A DNA stretch of 64,000 nt from NCBI RefSeq assembly GCF_000236905.1, contig NC_016524.1, forward strand, positions 496,001 to 560,000, written 5' to 3'. The DNA comes from Tetrapisispora phaffii CBS 4417 (taxonomy: Eukaryota > Ascomycota > Saccharomycetes > Saccharomycetales > Saccharomycetaceae). The position numbers and the translations under genes are program-made. This document shows positions 31,248 to 41,026 of the stretch, in pieces. Within the stretch, counting starts at the first letter, position 1. Each line of letters opens with the position of its first letter. A model generated the notes under the pieces. The model was not told the origin of the DNA. It saw only the letters and a program-made list of their open reading frames with translations, and did not search any database.

Positions 31248-31339
31248 TAGATATCTTTATATTTAAGCATTATATATATACATATATACTATCATCCTTG
31301 AATGATAGAACATTGCCTTTATCGTGACACTCAGTTTTA

Positions 31340-31969
31340 TTATACACGTTGCATAGAGCTGCTAGTAAATTCACCTTTGTACAACAAGCATGACAGTGGT
31401 AAAAATACAATTAATACCAAATAATTAATTTTGTCTAGTAAAAGAGTTGAATGATAATTATAGTTGTTAAGGTTTAAAAGTAATAAATAGAATTCACTTA
31501 GATATAATGTTGGTAACATTATGAAAGCATTAATCTTCCAAAACCAACTTCTCTTACTGACTTTATTTCCCTTAAAAATTTTATTAAAATGAGAGTATGC
31601 CTGTGTGAATCCCAAAGCTAAAATGAAACTCGAATAACTAGTATTCTTTAAAATAACAGCATGTTCATAATCATCGTAGAAGTGAATAACTCTTACTAAG
31701 TAAATAAAATTCATGTCTTTTAAAACAGTTCTAGATTTTAAACTTCTAATAACTCCATGGAAGTAGAACTGCCATAACATTTCCACAATACTCGAAATAC
31801 CTAAAAGATATATTAAAAATTCATGTATACCACCTGGTAAAAATTTAGATGATACTAAAGGAAAAAGTATAATCCATCTTGCTATCAATGCAACATATAA
31901 GAATGTAGTACTAATTTGATAGTATTGGTACAATCTGTGTATCAGCCTGTCAAGCGCTATTATGGCCAT
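31340..31969 (-). CDS. KEG1: Keg1, ER membrane protein for beta-1,6-glucan synthesis
   Basis: Essential ER multipass protein that binds Kre6 and is needed for cell-wall beta-1,6-glucan. The frame is open from TTG at 32008, but the first ATG at 31969 gives 209 aa, close to the 200 of S. cerevisiae. Four hydrophobic segments are visible, near residues 18-40, 47-68, 100-125 and 150-200, with RLIHRLYQYYQISTTFLYVAL at the start and LVRVIHFYDDYEHAVILKNTSY between the second and third. It ends about 92 nt from the convergent IRC6 and is divergent from ERJ5, as in YFR041C-043C. Confidence 0.93.
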   Translation of the reverse strand: MAIIALDRLIHRLYQYYQISTTFLYVALIARWIILFPLVSSKFLPGGIHEFLIYLLGISSIVEMLWQFYFHGVIRSLKSRTVLKDMNFIYLVRVIHFYDDYEHAVILKNTSYSSFILALGFTQAYSHFNKIFKGNKVSKRSWFWKINAFIMLPTLYLSEFYLLLLNLNNYNYHSTLLLDKINYLVLIVFLPLSCLLYKGEFTSSSMQRV

Positions 31970-32366
31970 GCTAATATATTTGTAGTAGTAGTTGTTTTTT
32001 AAAATCAATGGTTTAAAACAGTATAATCCTCAATATTCCTATTTGTGACGTTACAATGATACTTCTATTTATAATCAACATTACTATTAAACTAATAACG
32101 TATAATGTGGAGTTCCCTTTTTTAGATGCCTCGTTCATTTAATCAATATCAAAAATATTCGAAAAAAAGCTCGATTCACCACTTCATTAAATACATTTGA
32201 ATAAACATTATATTTAAGTAAGAAATAAAAAATAGTATTCGAAAAGCACTTATTATCAATACAATTTTATATCTGTATATGCATATTTATATATTTGATC
32301 AATGCTTGTTGATGTACGTAAGGGTGTTACAAATACATAAGTGAAGAACAATTAATTTACTCTCAC
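31970..32366. other. Divergent promoter KEG1 / ERJ5
   Basis: 397 bp, AT-rich. No recognised sites apart from TATA-like stretches near 32270-32295. Confidence 0.6.
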
Positions 32367-33239
32367 ATGTTTAAGAATAAGTTTTCGCTCCTATTGCTTT
32401 TATTTTCTGTTGCCACATTAGTACTATCATTCACTACTGATGAAGTTGAAATATTTAGATTACAGAAAGAAATTGCTACCAGATATGGTGAAGAAATTAG
32501 TTTCTATAAATTTTTAAAACTTCCAGATTTAGATAAATCAACAAGTAACCAGATCAAAAAGAATCTGAAAAAACTAGCTAAGAAGTATCATCCTGATAAG
32601 AATCCAAAATATAAGAAATTTTATTCTCGTTTAAATGAGGTCACTAAAATTCTAGTAAATGAAAGTAGCAGGAAGTCCTATGACTACTATTTGAAGAATG
32701 GTTTCCCAGATTACAATTTCAATAAAGGTGGTTTCTATTTCAAGAGAGTACAACCAAAGACATGGTTTACATTGTCTTTCATCTATATCATTGCCAGTGC
32801 TATGCATTATGTGATATTAATCATCCAATATTCTAGTAACCAAAAACGTATTTCCAGTTTTATTAAGAACTGTAAAGAAAATGATGATACAAACGGTTTA
32901 GGAGAAAAAAGATTAATCTTTAAGCAATACCAAGGAGATGAGGGCAAGGAATTTTTGGTTAAATTTGGTGAAGTATTTGCATTTGAAGAGGATGGAAGCA
33001 CAACTTTAATCTCACCTGACACTGTTGAACAACCAAGCATTTATGATTGTATGTTTTTCAGTTTGCCAAAGTATTTATGGAACACTTCCATTGGTAGATT
33101 ATTTAACAGGAACACAACTGAACCTACAGGTAAAAAGTTAGGTAAACGTAAACCAAAGAAAAATATAAAGAAGGAACCTAAGGTTTATGAAATTGAAAAC
33201 GATAATGATACTTACGAAGATGTTAAAAAGAGAAAATAA
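32367..33239 (+). CDS. ERJ5: Erj5, ER J-domain co-chaperone
   Basis: Type I ER membrane protein of the DnaJ family that stimulates Kar2 in the lumen. 290 aa; 295 in S. cerevisiae. Signal peptide at residues 1-21 (FSLLLLLFSVATLVLSF), J domain at about 43-105 with the invariant HPD at 75-77 (KKYHPDKNP), transmembrane segment at about 132-154 (WFTLSFIYIIASAMHYVILII), and a basic cytosolic tail (KKLGKRKPKKNIKK). Converges with the SAP gene. Confidence 0.95.
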   Translation: MFKNKFSLLLLLFSVATLVLSFTTDEVEIFRLQKEIATRYGEEISFYKFLKLPDLDKSTSNQIKKNLKKLAKKYHPDKNPKYKKFYSRLNEVTKILVNESSRKSYDYYLKNGFPDYNFNKGGFYFKRVQPKTWFTLSFIYIIASAMHYVILIIQYSSNQKRISSFIKNCKENDDTNGLGEKRLIFKQYQGDEGKEFLVKFGEVFAFEEDGSTTLISPDTVEQPSIYDCMFFSLPKYLWNTSIGRLFNRNTTEPTGKKLGKRKPKKNIKKEPKVYEIENDNDTYEDVKKRK

Positions 33240-33458
33240 GCTCCATTAAATTATTTTTATTTATCGATAAAATGACATTAGATATATCATAGTTTTTAAC
33301 TACATAAAAATAATATAATATGTAATATATAGTAGCATTTTTATGTTGCTAACATTTCTATTAATATTATTAAGAATTATAATCATACCGAACATAAACT
33401 TCCTTAAATATACTAATGTCATTTCTATTATATTAACATGTCTTAATCATTATCAACA

Positions 33459-36203
33459 TTATATTTCTACAACTAAAGAGTTATCATTCCATAGCTTTCT
33501 CAATTTATCATGAAGATCTGATTCTGTAAAATTTCTCATACTATCGTCCAATGCTTCAACATTAATTAATCCACCGCCAGCAGTATGGATACTATTTGTA
33601 GAGCCTTCATCACTAAATGTCGAATCTGAATCATTTTCTGATTCCTCATTATTATAGTCCTTAGAATTTTGAGTAAATTCTGGAATTTGAGGAATTATAT
33701 TTCCATTCCCATCATCGACATAATTACCACCACCTAAAATTTTGGAATACATAATTCTAGTATTATCTAAGATTTCTTTGGAATAAAATTGCCATTCTTT
33801 CTTTTGTAAAATAGTAAAGATATCTGGAGATATCAATTCAACTTTATATAATTTAGAAAATTTTACGATCTCTTCAGCAATCAATACCAAATGACCCATG
33901 TAACCTAAATTCATATGATGTAATTCAAAATAGTCAAATGACATTTTGTAACCTTTTAGTAAAAAATCTTCGGTGATACTGAATTTAGTCGAAAGCTGTG
34001 GACTTGTATCTGGTCCATATCGTTTAGATGTTTCTAAATTAAATAACGAGTATACCAAAAATGAATTATAAGAGAAATCCATTCTTCCGTTGAAAATTTG
34101 TTGAATTATATCAAAGATAACATTATGCCAGAAATTATTCCATGGATGCAATAAAAATAATTCCAATAATTTATTTAGTACTCTTGTATCATATAAACTA
34201 ATTTTGAACAGATCACCAATTGTAGACTTTGTACGAAGTTTGTCATCTTGATTTTGATTTATGTATGGGATCTCAAACGATTCATCTACTTCATAATCAC
34301 TTTCTGAATCGAAATTAGTTACATTATCATTATCAACTGTCTCCTTAACACCATTTATATCATCTAAGCTTGACCGCTTTTTATTAATAGATTCATTATC
34401 ATCAATACCTAAATCTTCTAATGCATCTTGTAATTGATTAACTAACTGATCTCTAAAATGATCCCTCTTCTTAGCAATATTTTCAACCTTTCTAGAATTC
34501 ATTAGAGCCATATTTGAACAGTGTAATAATTCAGCCATTAGTTCCGCAATTCTGAAGCATTCAAAACCAAGTGGCGAATAATCTTCATTCATTTGATTTT
34601 TGAACGTCTTTTCGTTATTTTCTGTCAATTCTTCTATGATTTTAAATAATTTAGAAAAGTTCGATGCAAAATGTTTGAGCAAATAACCCAGATATATTGG
34701 GTCTCGTGTCGAGGGTGGGTTATCTTGAATAGTGGTCTCTAACAAATTAATTTGATCATAATCAGAATTATTCTTTCTGATTAACTCGATAACTATCGAA
34801 ACAATGTTATTTAATGCATGACCTCTTTGAGTTATTACTATGTCAATACACTGTTTTATTACATGAGCAGAAGCTAATTCTCTGGTTAGTGAATTTGGGC
34901 CAATTGACATTTCATCCAGTGGAGCATTTGCTGAAATTGAGATTAGGGCCTTCAGAAATTCATAAACACATATTTGGGTATCAGGATTGTATTTATCATT
35001 ATCAAAATAGTTAATGCATTTTTTTATTAAATTTTGGTCATGTACAAACTCAATTATACCAGTTGGTGCCTCAAGTTTATCAGTTGAAATGCATTTTAAA
35101 AAAAAATCCATAAGAGATGTTATTTCAATATGCCTTAACATATTATCAACAAAGTTTGGTAAATTCCGTATAAAATTTAAAAATTGATCTTGTCTAGTAG
35201 CAAGTAAATTCTGAGTTATTTTTAAAAATATTAGCACTAGCGGTGATCTTTCACTATTACAGTTCTTATGGTTTAGAATTGACCATATCTTGCTTAGATA
35301 TGTTTGGTTTTTAACTAAAGTTTCTGTTAACATCCATATGTCTAATGAAAAAATATCAGATATCAGATTAGCAGTATTGAAATATTTGTTAAATGCAGGA
35401 TTATCGGAAGTGACATTCAATGAACTGCTACTACTATCAAATGATAATGTCACTTCAGTATTATTAATACTCTCATTTTTGGTAACATTCGCTTCATTAT
35501 CGGATGTAGGAAACTCATCTCTATGGTTATTTACTTTAGTATTTGGAATATCAGGATTCGGAGTCACACCATCTATTTCACATATATCTATATGATCAAC
35601 TGATTTCATTAATAAATCAATTAAATATTCTAAGTGATAAACTTTTTTGTATTTTTTATCCTCTAATTGTTCTTCATTTAGTGTAGAAGGTGAAGTATTA
35701 GTTGTTTTCCTTTCAGCTTCACCATCATTATCATTTTCAATAATTTCGCTTTCATAATCATAAAAATAACCCAAACATATGAAATCGATTAATGAATTAT
35801 TTTGTCTCATTAACTCATTTAATAAATCAGTTTCTTCTAAAATTCGGTCAATAAAGGAGTTATCTAAAATTTTCTTTAGAGCTATCCTTTTTGATAAAAA
35901 ATCATCACTTATCGAATTTGGTGTGCTTCTTAGAAAACTAGAAGTTCTATTGTTTATATTAATACTACTATTGCTGTCATTTATCATTTTGGAGTCCGAT
36001 CTATTTATCTGAATGGACTCGTTTAACAGTTCAGTTAGACTACTACTTGAGTTTTCAGAAATAGTTAGAGGAGGATTATCATAAACATCATTATTGTCAT
36101 TATTGTTTTCATTATCATTATGTAAAATTTGAAGATATTCTTCCAGAATTTTATGAATATTAGAATGTTGTTGTAAATTCTGTCCAAAGGGCCAAAACGA
36201 CAT
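33459..36203 (-). CDS. SAP155: Sit4-associated protein of the SAP155/SAP4 family
   Basis: Regulatory partner of the Sit4 (PP6-type) phosphatase, involved in G1 progression and TORC1 signalling. 914 aa, between the 818 of Sap4 and about 1,000 of Sap155. It opens with MSFWPFGQN, then a SAPS-fold helical body (FIDRILEETDLLNELMRQNNS, then MDFFLKCISTDKLEAPTGII, LLELFLLHPWNNFWHNVIFD, YMGHLVLIAEEI). Acidic Asn/Asp/Ser runs lie near residues 35-95, 220-260 and at the C-terminus. The name SAP155 is chosen because the strand arrangement with ERJ5 and OSW7 matches YFR039C-YFR041C; S. cerevisiae Sap4 is the duplicate, so the gene could equally be called the SAP4/SAP155 orthologue. Confidence 0.93.
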   Translation of the reverse strand: MSFWPFGQNLQQHSNIHKILEEYLQILHNDNENNNDNNDVYDNPPLTISENSSSSLTELLNESIQINRSDSKMINDSNSSININNRTSSFLRSTPNSISDDFLSKRIALKKILDNSFIDRILEETDLLNELMRQNNSLIDFICLGYFYDYESEIIENDNDGEAERKTTNTSPSTLNEEQLEDKKYKKVYHLEYLIDLLMKSVDHIDICEIDGVTPNPDIPNTKVNNHRDEFPTSDNEANVTKNESINNTEVTLSFDSSSSSLNVTSDNPAFNKYFNTANLISDIFSLDIWMLTETLVKNQTYLSKIWSILNHKNCNSERSPLVLIFLKITQNLLATRQDQFLNFIRNLPNFVDNMLRHIEITSLMDFFLKCISTDKLEAPTGIIEFVHDQNLIKKCINYFDNDKYNPDTQICVYEFLKALISISANAPLDEMSIGPNSLTRELASAHVIKQCIDIVITQRGHALNNIVSIVIELIRKNNSDYDQINLLETTIQDNPPSTRDPIYLGYLLKHFASNFSKLFKIIEELTENNEKTFKNQMNEDYSPLGFECFRIAELMAELLHCSNMALMNSRKVENIAKKRDHFRDQLVNQLQDALEDLGIDDNESINKKRSSLDDINGVKETVDNDNVTNFDSESDYEVDESFEIPYINQNQDDKLRTKSTIGDLFKISLYDTRVLNKLLELFLLHPWNNFWHNVIFDIIQQIFNGRMDFSYNSFLVYSLFNLETSKRYGPDTSPQLSTKFSITEDFLLKGYKMSFDYFELHHMNLGYMGHLVLIAEEIVKFSKLYKVELISPDIFTILQKKEWQFYSKEILDNTRIMYSKILGGGNYVDDGNGNIIPQIPEFTQNSKDYNNEESENDSDSTFSDEGSTNSIHTAGGGLINVEALDDSMRNFTESDLHDKLRKLWNDNSLVVEI

Positions 36204-36542
36204 ATTATATTAGTGTAATGTTTGCAATGGCTTGTTGTAATTAATAGTTAAACCTTACCCTATATTGTTTAAAAGAATGATATATGCTACTTTTCAATTA
36301 ATAAATTAACAGTTCTTCAACTGATAATCAAAAAGTAAATAAAAAAAAGTAAATAAAAAGCAGAACAGGACTCGACTATCTTCTTATTCCTATTAGAAGC
36401 AACAATGTGTATTTTATTCAATAACACTGTAGTATGTTAATTATACTGTTACTAATACTGCCCGTATGGTTAAACTTTTTCTCGTGAACCTATATATTGG
36501 ATATATGGTATGACAATTATTATTTAAAGAAGTCCACCTTAT

Positions 36543-36558
36543 GATTTATCGATAAATC
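36543..36558. repeat. 16-bp perfect palindrome
   Basis: GATTTATCGATAAATC, identical on both strands, in the SAP155-OSW7 spacer. Confidence 0.9.
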
Positions 36559-38063
36559 GTGAAATAATTGAATTAATAATGTATTTCTTCTCCTTATTGA
36601 ATAACTATTCCAGTAATCCGACTTTCAAAGGCTCCACTATAAAAGTGTAATTCCAATTACTATTCAGTTATGTTTCGAAGATACAGTAAAGTCAATTTTA
36701 AAGTAATTGAAGATAGTAATCTTTTAAATTTCCCAGTATTGATTCCAAAACTTTATAAATTACAATATGTAATAGCACTGAAGAAATAAAGTAGATACAA
36801 AATACGCCTTCGAAAATGTACTTTTTATTTAACACTGTGAAAAGGAATAAGTTCCCTGCTAGTTTTAACTTAAAGGATCCTGTAATATAATTTTTTCTGT
36901 AACTCGTCAAAAAATACATATCTATCTACCTTAAAATCTCATTTGCTCAGAACAAATTGAAAAGCGAATTCCAATCTCGTGATCTGCTTTAACGGCATAC
37001 TTTAATCTCTCCTTTCCTCTCTGTAACGATAATTATCAAATTCAATAGAACAAAAATATCTCTAATCTTCTAAATTGAAAATATAGATTATTCCAGTTAA
37101 AGTTTGTGCGAGATATGATCATTTTGAAAAAAATTTCTAGCAAACAGTCTTCTCAATGCAACTGTACTCAATCTTGTGATACCTCCAGATTTATTATAAT
37201 AGTGTGCTACATTTCGCTAATGTTTTGCTGCGCGCTTTTTGTATATCGAAAATTAGAAGCAGAGCAGGAACAGGAAATTTGATAGTCGTCATAATATTTA
37301 AAGTAGACCAATAAACAATATTGTAATGTGTAAAGCAGGATAGTATATAAGAAATGCCGTTTAATTCAAAATGTATGGGCTCGAATTGGACTTGTATTGT
37401 TTTTGGAAATTGTAATATATAAAAGCAAACAAAAAGAATAAATAACACAATTAAAACGATTAGATGGTTTCCATATTATTCCTATTTTTGAACATTTAGA
37501 TATTGAACTTCGGAAACTGTATAAATATTATTAAGTATTTTATTTAACTTGTCAATAACATCAGTCATTGTTAATTAATCATGATAGTTTCGCTATTGGG
37601 TTGCAATGAATATTGTGATCTAACATTAACAACTATAATCCAATGACCAATTTATCATTCTCATCGATTTCCATGAAACCCCACTGCGATAAAGTTCCTG
37701 TAATATACATGAATACTATAAATCAACTTCTTAAAAGCTAAAATGTGTATAAAATTGATTAGCAGTTAATTGCCGGGTTAAATCTTGACGATTGATGCAC
37801 TTTTGAAAAATAAAATATTTGTGTTATTGTATTAACTCTTAATAATTTCATTAACTCATCGATACAGTAAAATATATTAAGATTGATTTCTGTTAATGGA
37901 GTTATAAACCAATTTGGTAAATAGTCAAAGTATTTTAAGTTAGAAGTTTGTTTAAAACCACCCTTTATATATAGCATAAAATTAAATTAGCCGCCGTTGC
38001 TTCCATTGAGATCTCTTTTCTTCAAAATAAAGCTATGCACGTGAATGATGATATTTTAATACT

Positions 38064-38071
38064 CCGGGTAA
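38064..38071. promoter_or_regulatory. Reb1-type site upstream of OSW7
   Basis: CCGGGTAA about 237 nt before the OSW7 start. A CACGTG E-box (GCACGTGAA) lies just upstream at about 38038-38046, a possible Cbf1/bHLH site. Motif matches only. Confidence 0.5.
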
Positions 38072-38307
38072 TTAGTGTTTACAAAATTCTTAGTTTGGAA
38101 AAAACTCACAATTGATAATAGTAATCAAAAAAAAAGAGAAGATTCATAGTGATGGCATTAGTGATAAGAACTTAAAATTAAAATACATTTCAAGGATATA
38201 TTAAATATATCATGAACTTCTGTAAACCATTGGAAATTAGTTGTGATATTACATCTGGAATAATCAAGCTTCTTAAAGACAGAACTCCATATCGATTTTG
38301 ACCTACC

Positions 38308-40029
38308 ATGAGGTTCATTAATTGTGTCGTTTCATTTATTTGTTTTATATTGTCCATTAGATTATTCTACTGTTCAGATGATAGTATTGGTAAGCCATTG
38401 GTACATTTCCTAGGTGGTTCTGCGAATGTGGGTTTATATTTAGATAGCGTGTGTCACTATTCCTCGCCTGATACATGGAGTGAATATTTAGATGACAAAA
38501 ATGGATATTATCAAAAGGATATCAAACCGTACTTCAGTGCATTATATCATGAAACCGTTTATCCATTATATTTAGAATCTAACAAGCATTTGAATGAATA
38601 TTATAATATATATTTAAGAAAACATGTGGAGCTAGCACAACAAAAAATTGTGGATTTTATCAACACTAACGAAACTACCCAAAAGACACTTGAAAAGGTT
38701 AATGAACTATATCAGCAAGTATCGTTACTGAAACAAAGATTGCCACATATAATTGCAGAGAAAAGTGCTCAAATTTCTAAATTATTTGTATCCTCATTAC
38801 AAATCTTAAAAAAATTACTTCTTTCATTACAGCATTATCTAATAACAAAATACCGTTTGCAATTAAAACAGAATGAACCAATTCAAAACTCACAAAAATA
38901 TAAGGAAGTTACAAGCACCTCTGTTGCTTCCACATCAGCTACTGGAACTGTCGCTGAAACAAATTTAGTCACTGGCTCATCTTCTGCTAATAACAATCAG
39001 GAAGTTATTCCATTATCGGAATGGGAAATTGTAAAGGAAGAATTTAATGCATGGTTTACCACAGTCGACAAGAAATCGTCTAAAGTATTCGATATTTTAG
39101 ATAAAGATATTGATAATTATTTAAAATCGAAAATAGAAGAATGGGATCCGAAATTACAAGATTTATTCAAAGAATATCAGACAGTTGCAAAGAAACATTT
39201 CAACTTAATAGTAGCAAAACTTGATAATATCGAATGCACTAATTCTATAGATAAAGACACTGGTAAGATAACTTACTTCGATGCAAAGGGAGAAACACAA
39301 TTATCAGAATATGTGACTAGACCAATCATTACCAAATTATTTAATGACGCAGAAAAAGAGATCAATGCCTTGGGGAAACAAATAAGTGAACATTTAATTA
39401 GCAATGTTGATATGATAGACGAAGAAATCAAATCAATCCATGACGAAAGTGTTGAATTGTATGAAGAATGGGCTGATATAATGATCAGCGAATGGTCCAA
39501 GAGAATGGCCTACATTGACATCGTTGCTGCTCATCAAGATAACGAAGAAAATAACGAGGACGATGACAGCAATGAGGAAACTTCTAAGAAATATTGGAGA
39601 CAATTCTTAAAATTAAAGAAAAGAGTGATCAAAACAAGAGAAGGGTTAATCAACCATAACATAGATTTGATTTCGGTCAATGACTATTTAAGTAACATTC
39701 AAAATGATTTTGAAACAATTGCTAAGGAAACTACCGATTACTTAACAGTATTGAAGACTAAATCCGAATTATTATTCGAAAAGAGAGATCTCAAGGATAA
39801 AAAACTAGAACAAGCAAAAATCCAAAGCCAGAAAGATGAGAGCGAGCGTATAAGAAAAGCACAAGAATCAAAGATAGAGAGTTTAAAGAATGCAGAGATC
39901 AAATCAACATCAACAGAATCCACCACAAACATCACAAGAAAACCAATTAGTAAAGAAACAACAACTTCTAAACTAACGAAAAAAGACATCAACAAAGATT
40001 CAAAGGAATCCACTGTCAATACAAATTGA
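38308..40029 (+). CDS. OSW7: Osw7/She10 family secreted or membrane coiled-coil protein
   Basis: Osw7 and She10 are duplicate yeast proteins needed for outer spore wall assembly. 573 aa; She10 is 577. An N-terminal signal peptide or anchor is at residues 1-22 (VSFICFILSIRLFYCS). Next comes the conserved region (PLVHFLGGSANVGLYLDSVCHYSSPDTWSEYL split here as PLVHFLGGSANVG and DSVCHYSSPDTWSEY), then long helical, coiled-coil-like segments, an acidic patch (NEENNEDDDSNEE) near 415 and a Thr/Ser/Lys-rich tail. The divergent arrangement with the SAP gene matches YFR039C-YFR040W, hence OSW7; it stands for the single ancestor of OSW7 and SHE10. Confidence 0.9.
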   Translation: MRFINCVVSFICFILSIRLFYCSDDSIGKPLVHFLGGSANVGLYLDSVCHYSSPDTWSEYLDDKNGYYQKDIKPYFSALYHETVYPLYLESNKHLNEYYNIYLRKHVELAQQKIVDFINTNETTQKTLEKVNELYQQVSLLKQRLPHIIAEKSAQISKLFVSSLQILKKLLLSLQHYLITKYRLQLKQNEPIQNSQKYKEVTSTSVASTSATGTVAETNLVTGSSSANNNQEVIPLSEWEIVKEEFNAWFTTVDKKSSKVFDILDKDIDNYLKSKIEEWDPKLQDLFKEYQTVAKKHFNLIVAKLDNIECTNSIDKDTGKITYFDAKGETQLSEYVTRPIITKLFNDAEKEINALGKQISEHLISNVDMIDEEIKSIHDESVELYEEWADIMISEWSKRMAYIDIVAAHQDNEENNEDDDSNEETSKKYWRQFLKLKKRVIKTREGLINHNIDLISVNDYLSNIQNDFETIAKETTDYLTVLKTKSELLFEKRDLKDKKLEQAKIQSQKDESERIRKAQESKIESLKNAEIKSTSTESTTNITRKPISKETTTSKLTKKDINKDSKESTVNTN

Positions 40030-40301
40030 ATAATCAAAAATATCCAATAACACATTAGTACATATATATATGTATATATCTGTAAGAGAGAATATTGTAA
40101 TACAATAACAATAAACTAAGAACAATACTATCTATATATAAAAATAAGTATGGGATGATCACATGACAAGCAGTCTAAACATTTCGTTTATACAATACAT
40201 TTACAAAACTGGAGAGTAAGGTGGGATAGTAGCAAGTATCACTACCGATCATCGATCACCAGACACTACCTATGATTCTTGTCACTACCAGAACCAACCA
40301 G

Positions 40302-40499
40302 TCACTTAACATGTACACACATAAACTTCAAAAGGTCATCGTTTAGTCCTACTGTTCTTGGAACAACCTCGTTCATGATATCTAATCGTTGAGAACGGCA
40401 CTTGCCGTTCTCAACGTTGCCGAGCATATCCTTCAAGAACAGGGCCTTAAACGGTACCCTCTCACGCTGCCCGACGATGACGAGGAACTGAAAAAATTT
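40302..40499 (-). other. Unidentified exon-like open frame (possible terminal exon or gene relic)
   Basis: Minus-strand frame open from just after a TGA at 40502 to a TGA at 40304-40302. A T-tract and CAG (ending at 40488) look like a splice acceptor; from there 61 codons read FLVIVGQRERVPFKALF..., ...RTVGLNDDLLKFMCVHVK and stop. The composition looks protein-like and third positions are GC-rich, unlike neighbours. No ATG precedes it in frame, and I found no convincing donor plus TACTAAC upstream. I recognise no family. It could be the last exon of a small intron-containing gene, a relic, or chance in a GC-rich patch. A perfect hairpin lies inside it. Confidence 0.3.
40387..40416. repeat. 30-bp near-perfect palindrome / hairpin
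   Basis: CGTTGAGAACGGCA, two-base spacer CT, then the exact reverse complement TGCCGTTCTCAACG. Folds into a 13-bp stem with an ACTT loop. It sits in a GC-rich patch in an AT-rich spacer, 610 nt upstream of SAH1. Confidence 0.95.
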
Positions 40500-40833
40500 T
40501 CATGTTTTCGATGCCCAACGAAATAGTTTATTTATGCATCAACATTGACCTATATTGAACTAGTTAACATAGTAAGAGATACATTCAATTTAAATAAATG
40601 TTACACACATAGTTTAATTTAAATCCATATGGTGTGTATGGTTATACATTATAACGGTTACCAATCAATCACTTTCAGTGGGATTTTGGAAAGTATTCTA
40701 TATATTCTTAGATTCTACAACATATTTTATGTCGTCATATATATCTGTTTTATATCTTACTTGAATTATTAATGTAAACGGCACCAATTGAAAAATAATT
40801 TTTTTCATTCATTAATCTATTTAATAATTTATG

Positions 40834-40857
40834 TATATATATATATATATATATATT
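40834..40857. repeat. TA dinucleotide microsatellite, SAH1 promoter
   Basis: Uninterrupted TA run about 170-190 nt upstream of the SAH1 ATG; may also act as the TATA region. Confidence 0.85.
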
Positions 40858-41026
40858 ATGCATTGGATATATTTATTCGTACTTGATATTTCTTTTATTG
40901 ATTTACTCTCTAGCTCTTCCCCTTTGTTCTGTATTTTAAGAATTCTTTTTAATATTATCTGTACTTCATTTATTTTGTTTTAATAACAGAAGTAACACTC
41001 AATTATTTTATAATAATATATAACAA

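Larger units (their letters stand above)
36204..38307. other. 2.1-kb gene-free divergent interval
   Basis: Largest spacer in the window, between SAP155 and OSW7. Contains a 16-bp palindrome (36543-36558), a TTCGGAAAC stretch near 37510 that resembles a centromere CDEIII core but has no CDEI partner, and a Reb1-type site near OSW7. Small minus-strand open frames (73-84 codons at 36698, 37194 and 37759) have no recognisable content. An RNA gene could hide here but I see no tRNA and no clear snoRNA boxes. Confidence 0.55.
40030..41026. other. Spacer OSW7 / SAH1 with GC-rich patch
   Basis: 997 bp. The left part holds OSW7 3' sequence. 40302-40499 is GC-richer and contains an unexplained minus-strand open frame and a hairpin (separate entries). 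CACTACC occurs three times at 40240-40290. The right part is the AT-rich SAH1 promoter with a (TA)n run at about 40834-40857 and T-rich tracts. ERG28, next to SAH1 in S. cerevisiae, is absent. Confidence 0.6.

Noticed and set aside
37194..37448. 84-codon minus-strand frame in the SAP155-OSW7 spacer
   Set aside because: Hydrophobic, low-complexity translation typical of chance frames in AT-rich DNA; no family resemblance or promoter.
37501..37620. Possible centromere (TTCGGAAAC resembling a CDEIII core)
   Set aside because: No RTCACRTG at the correct side and distance, and the adjoining sequence is not the expected 80-90 bp of near-pure AT.
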